Shown in pieces: positions 43,963-45,411 of a stretch of 45,411 nt of DNA (position 1 is the first letter of the stretch; every line of letters begins with the position of its first letter). The translations under genes and the position numbers were made by a program. Below the pieces are notes generated by a model that ran no database searches, was not told the origin of the DNA, and saw only the letters and a program-made list of their open reading frames with translations. Source of the DNA: JAYZAP01 sp964645285 (lineage in GTDB: Bacteria > Pseudomonadota > Alphaproteobacteria > JAAXGF01); the NCBI GenBank assembly GCA_964645285.1, contig CAZYDR010000015.1:1-45411 (forward strand), given 5' to 3'.

Positions 43963-44086
43963 CCCGAATATTCCCTAACTTCCCGCATCGCCCTGCCTGG
44001 CCCTGACTTGCAAAAGTCAAGCTCGCGGCAGTGCGCGCGGGAACCCCCAATCTCCTTAAAGGATGGTCGGGCGGCACTCTCGTTAT

Positions 44087-44118
44087 TTGACGGGACGGCC
44101 GCGCCGTTGTGGCGTCAA
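44087..44118. repeat. Nested inverted repeat
   Basis: Outer arms TTGACG (44087-44092) and CGTCAA (44113-44118) enclose inner arms ACGGC (44095-44099) and GCCGT (44103-44107) around CGC. The nesting would form one interrupted stem in RNA or a two-part operator in DNA. No T tract on either side. Confidence 0.6.
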
Positions 44119-44297
44119 CCTGGGTAAGCGGAACTCGACACACCTGCGGCATGCCGGTTTTCATTCCCGCTTCCCCCACCCGTACTTTCCTAGTGACCCG
44201 CCACGATTTGGTGGCTCCTAAACACCGGTTCTTAATGGCGGTTTCGCGGTAGGCCGGTTAGCTTACGTTGTCTCAGCACCACCGCTCTTATAGGAAC

Positions 44298-44320
44298 GAC
44301 GCGACGTACAACGTCGCGTC
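44298..44320. repeat. Perfect 10-bp hairpin with 3-nt loop
   Basis: GACGCGACGT (44298-44307) and ACGTCGCGTC (44311-44320) are exact reverse complements around ACA. There is no run of T after it on either strand, so a Rho-independent terminator is unlikely; a structural RNA element or protein site is possible. Confidence 0.65.
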
Positions 44321-44525
44321 TACAACAATCCAGGCGGTTAGTACTCCCCAAAACTCGCGATTATCAGCTTCGTACATTCACCCGTTTCCGCCCGTTTTGG
44401 GTGCCTTGGCGGCGCACGGAAGCCAACAATCCATACCCCGAATTATGGGTGAATAAAGTGTTAATTTCAAGACCTGCGAGGGAAAAACCGACGGCGGGCG
44501 AATCATGGACCCGGTCTGAATCGAA

Positions 44526-45411
44526 TTATTGCTTACCTATCTGGGGTTTACTGGCGTTATCGCCGTCGGGGTCAACAACAATGTCGAGTTCAAATAAAAC
44601 GATATCGTTGCTGTCGTTGTCATTGGTCCCTTCGCCATGGCCAGCTCTGAACCCATCACTCGATTGCGTGGTGGCGGGTTCCGTCTTGGCGGCCGCCGCA
44701 TCGACAGCGTCATCCTCGGGCTCGGCAACACTGTCCGCCTCAAGCGAAGCTGTCTCCGGGGCCACATCATCCGCCGGCGCGGGCGCCGTTTCCTCGATTG
44801 CTTCGGGTTCAGGTGTCGTTTCAGTTAGTTCCACCGGGGTGATTTCCTCGGCTTCGGGAATTTCTTCCTGTTCCGCTTCGACATCAGCGGCCGGCTCAGG
44901 CGTCGCGCCAAACAGATCGATGCTATTGTCGTTGTCCTCGCCAGCCGAATCACCGCGCCCGGATCTGAAACTGCTCCAGACCTAGTCGGGGTCTTCAACG
45001 CTTTCAGACCCGGGCTCTGACTCCATGACGTCGTCGGGCGCGCTGGCGGTGACCGGCTCAGGCTCAGGTTCCACTATGGGCGCCGTCTCGGCCACGGCCT
45101 CGGGCTCAGTTTCCTCGACTTTCGGAAGCGCTTCGGGTTCCGCTTCGGTATCGGCAACCGGTTCCACCTCCGGGTCCGAAGCAAAGAGGTCGATGCTGTT
45201 GTCATCGTCGTCGCCAGCCGAATCATCCCGTCCCGATCGAAAACTGCTCCAGGTCTGATCGGCGTCTTCTTCATCTTCCGGTTCGGCTTCGATGTCGGGC
45301 GACGCCTCGACCATGGCCTCGGCGTCAGGTTTGTCAATCTCTTCAGGCGCGGCAACCGGTTCCGGCTTCGACTTCGGCCCCGATAACGTCTTCCGGCGCG
45401 CTCTCGGCAAC
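44526..45411 (-). pseudogene. Acidic repeat protein, partial at right edge, with in-frame TAG and a frameshift
   Basis: Low-complexity Glu/Pro/Ala/Asp-rich protein whose beginning lies beyond the window. A 20-residue motif occurs three times: FRSGRDDSAGDDDDNSIDLF (from 45242), FRSGRGDSAGEDNDNSIDLF (from 44969) and the degenerate FRAGHGEGTNDNDSNDIVLF (from 44651), spaced by 91 and 106 codons of EPEP-like linker. Before copy 2 the codon at 44984-44982 is TAG, exactly where copy 1 has CAG (DADQTWSSF versus DPD*VWSSF). At about 45361-45366 the frame shifts by one base: the outer frame reads ESAPEDVIGAEVEA, matching SAPDDV of the next repeat, while the inner frame would begin with a basic stretch. 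Function unknown; the acidic linkers suggest a surface or scaffold protein. Confidence 0.7.

Larger units (their letters stand above)
43963..44525. other. 563-nt non-coding, hairpin-rich gap
   Basis: No gene is convincing here on either strand. The stretch holds several perfect inverted repeats: TGACTT/AAGTCA (44004-44019), the nested element at 44087-44118, CGGCATGCCG (44147-44156), GCCAC/GTGGC (44200-44215) and a 10-bp hairpin at 44298-44320. It may contain the leader of the Bax-like gene, the end of the acidic repeat gene, or an unrecognised structured RNA. No known riboswitch core could be confirmed. Confidence 0.5.

Noticed and set aside
44161..44220. Possible cobalamin-riboswitch-like stretch (GACCCGCCAC)
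   Set aside because: Only a short piece resembles the conserved core; the B12 box and the rest of the fold are not found, and the neighbours are not B12 genes.
44268..44456. Short plus-strand open frame in the gap beside the repeat gene
   Set aside because: No ribosome site, spans the 10-bp hairpin and shows no protein-like pattern.
44592..45242. Repeats near the right edge as a CRISPR array
   Set aside because: The repeats are 273 and 318 nt apart, degenerate at DNA level and conserved as protein, so they are coding repeats.

Overview
This is a strongly GC-rich, densely coding bacterial window. A GcrA-type cell-cycle regulator (15122-15628) points to Alphaproteobacteria. The mix of flavin oxidoreductases, luciferase-like monooxygenases, acyl-CoA dehydrogenase, amidohydrolase and amine oxidases suits a free-living heterotroph of the Rhodospirillales or uncultured marine/soil type; that placement is inference. 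I see no tRNA, rRNA, CRISPR array, insertion sequence or phage gene.

Layout. (1) 1-5900: a histamine/trimethylamine-dehydrogenase-like flavoprotein cut by the left edge, a PilZ protein, then a tight plus-strand operon of ureohydrolase, M20 carbamoylase and ThDP enzyme that looks like a guanidino/ureido catabolic route, then a deazaflavin-type FDOR protein. (2) 6147-8037: a lone Dpp-type permease followed by two dead genes, a C-terminal oxygenase remnant and a PNPOx-like gene with an internal TAG and a 20-G run. (3) 8112-14771: LLM monooxygenase, TauE-type exporter, a minus operon of acyl-CoA dehydrogenase, DapC-like aminotransferase and AGPS-like FAD enzyme, and ChaC. (4) 14905-23275: a tiny Arg-rich ORF, gcrA with promoter and terminator, two MFS transporters, an epimerase, a quinone reductase, a frameshifted Rossmann protein behind a perfect inverted repeat, and a gamma-glutamyltransferase-like gene. 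(5) 23623-33257: a three-domain LplT-PlsC-Aas fusion coupled to an alkaline-ceramidase-like membrane protein, an amidohydrolase, a second LLM paralogue, an OYE/Fe-S/FAD enzyme and a methyltransferase. (6) 33273-41733: a minus operon of two-subunit sulfopyruvate/phosphonopyruvate-decarboxylase-like ThDP enzyme, atypical SDR, nonsense-interrupted PhyH dioxygenase and nonsense-interrupted secreted protein, divergent from an orphan molybdenum hydroxylase and two FAD amine/amino-acid oxidases. (7) 41765-45411: a small conserved protein, an alpha/beta hydrolase, a Bax-like glucosaminidase, a hairpin-rich 563-nt gap, and an acidic repeat protein running off the right edge.

Two themes stand out. Much of the gene content fits oxidative breakdown of amines, amidines and amino-acid derivatives. 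An unusual number of genes are also broken by single events: four in-frame stops, all explicable by one C:G to T:A change, and two one-base frameshifts. Either this is real gene decay or the assembly is of low quality; the 20-G homopolymer favours at least some sequence error.
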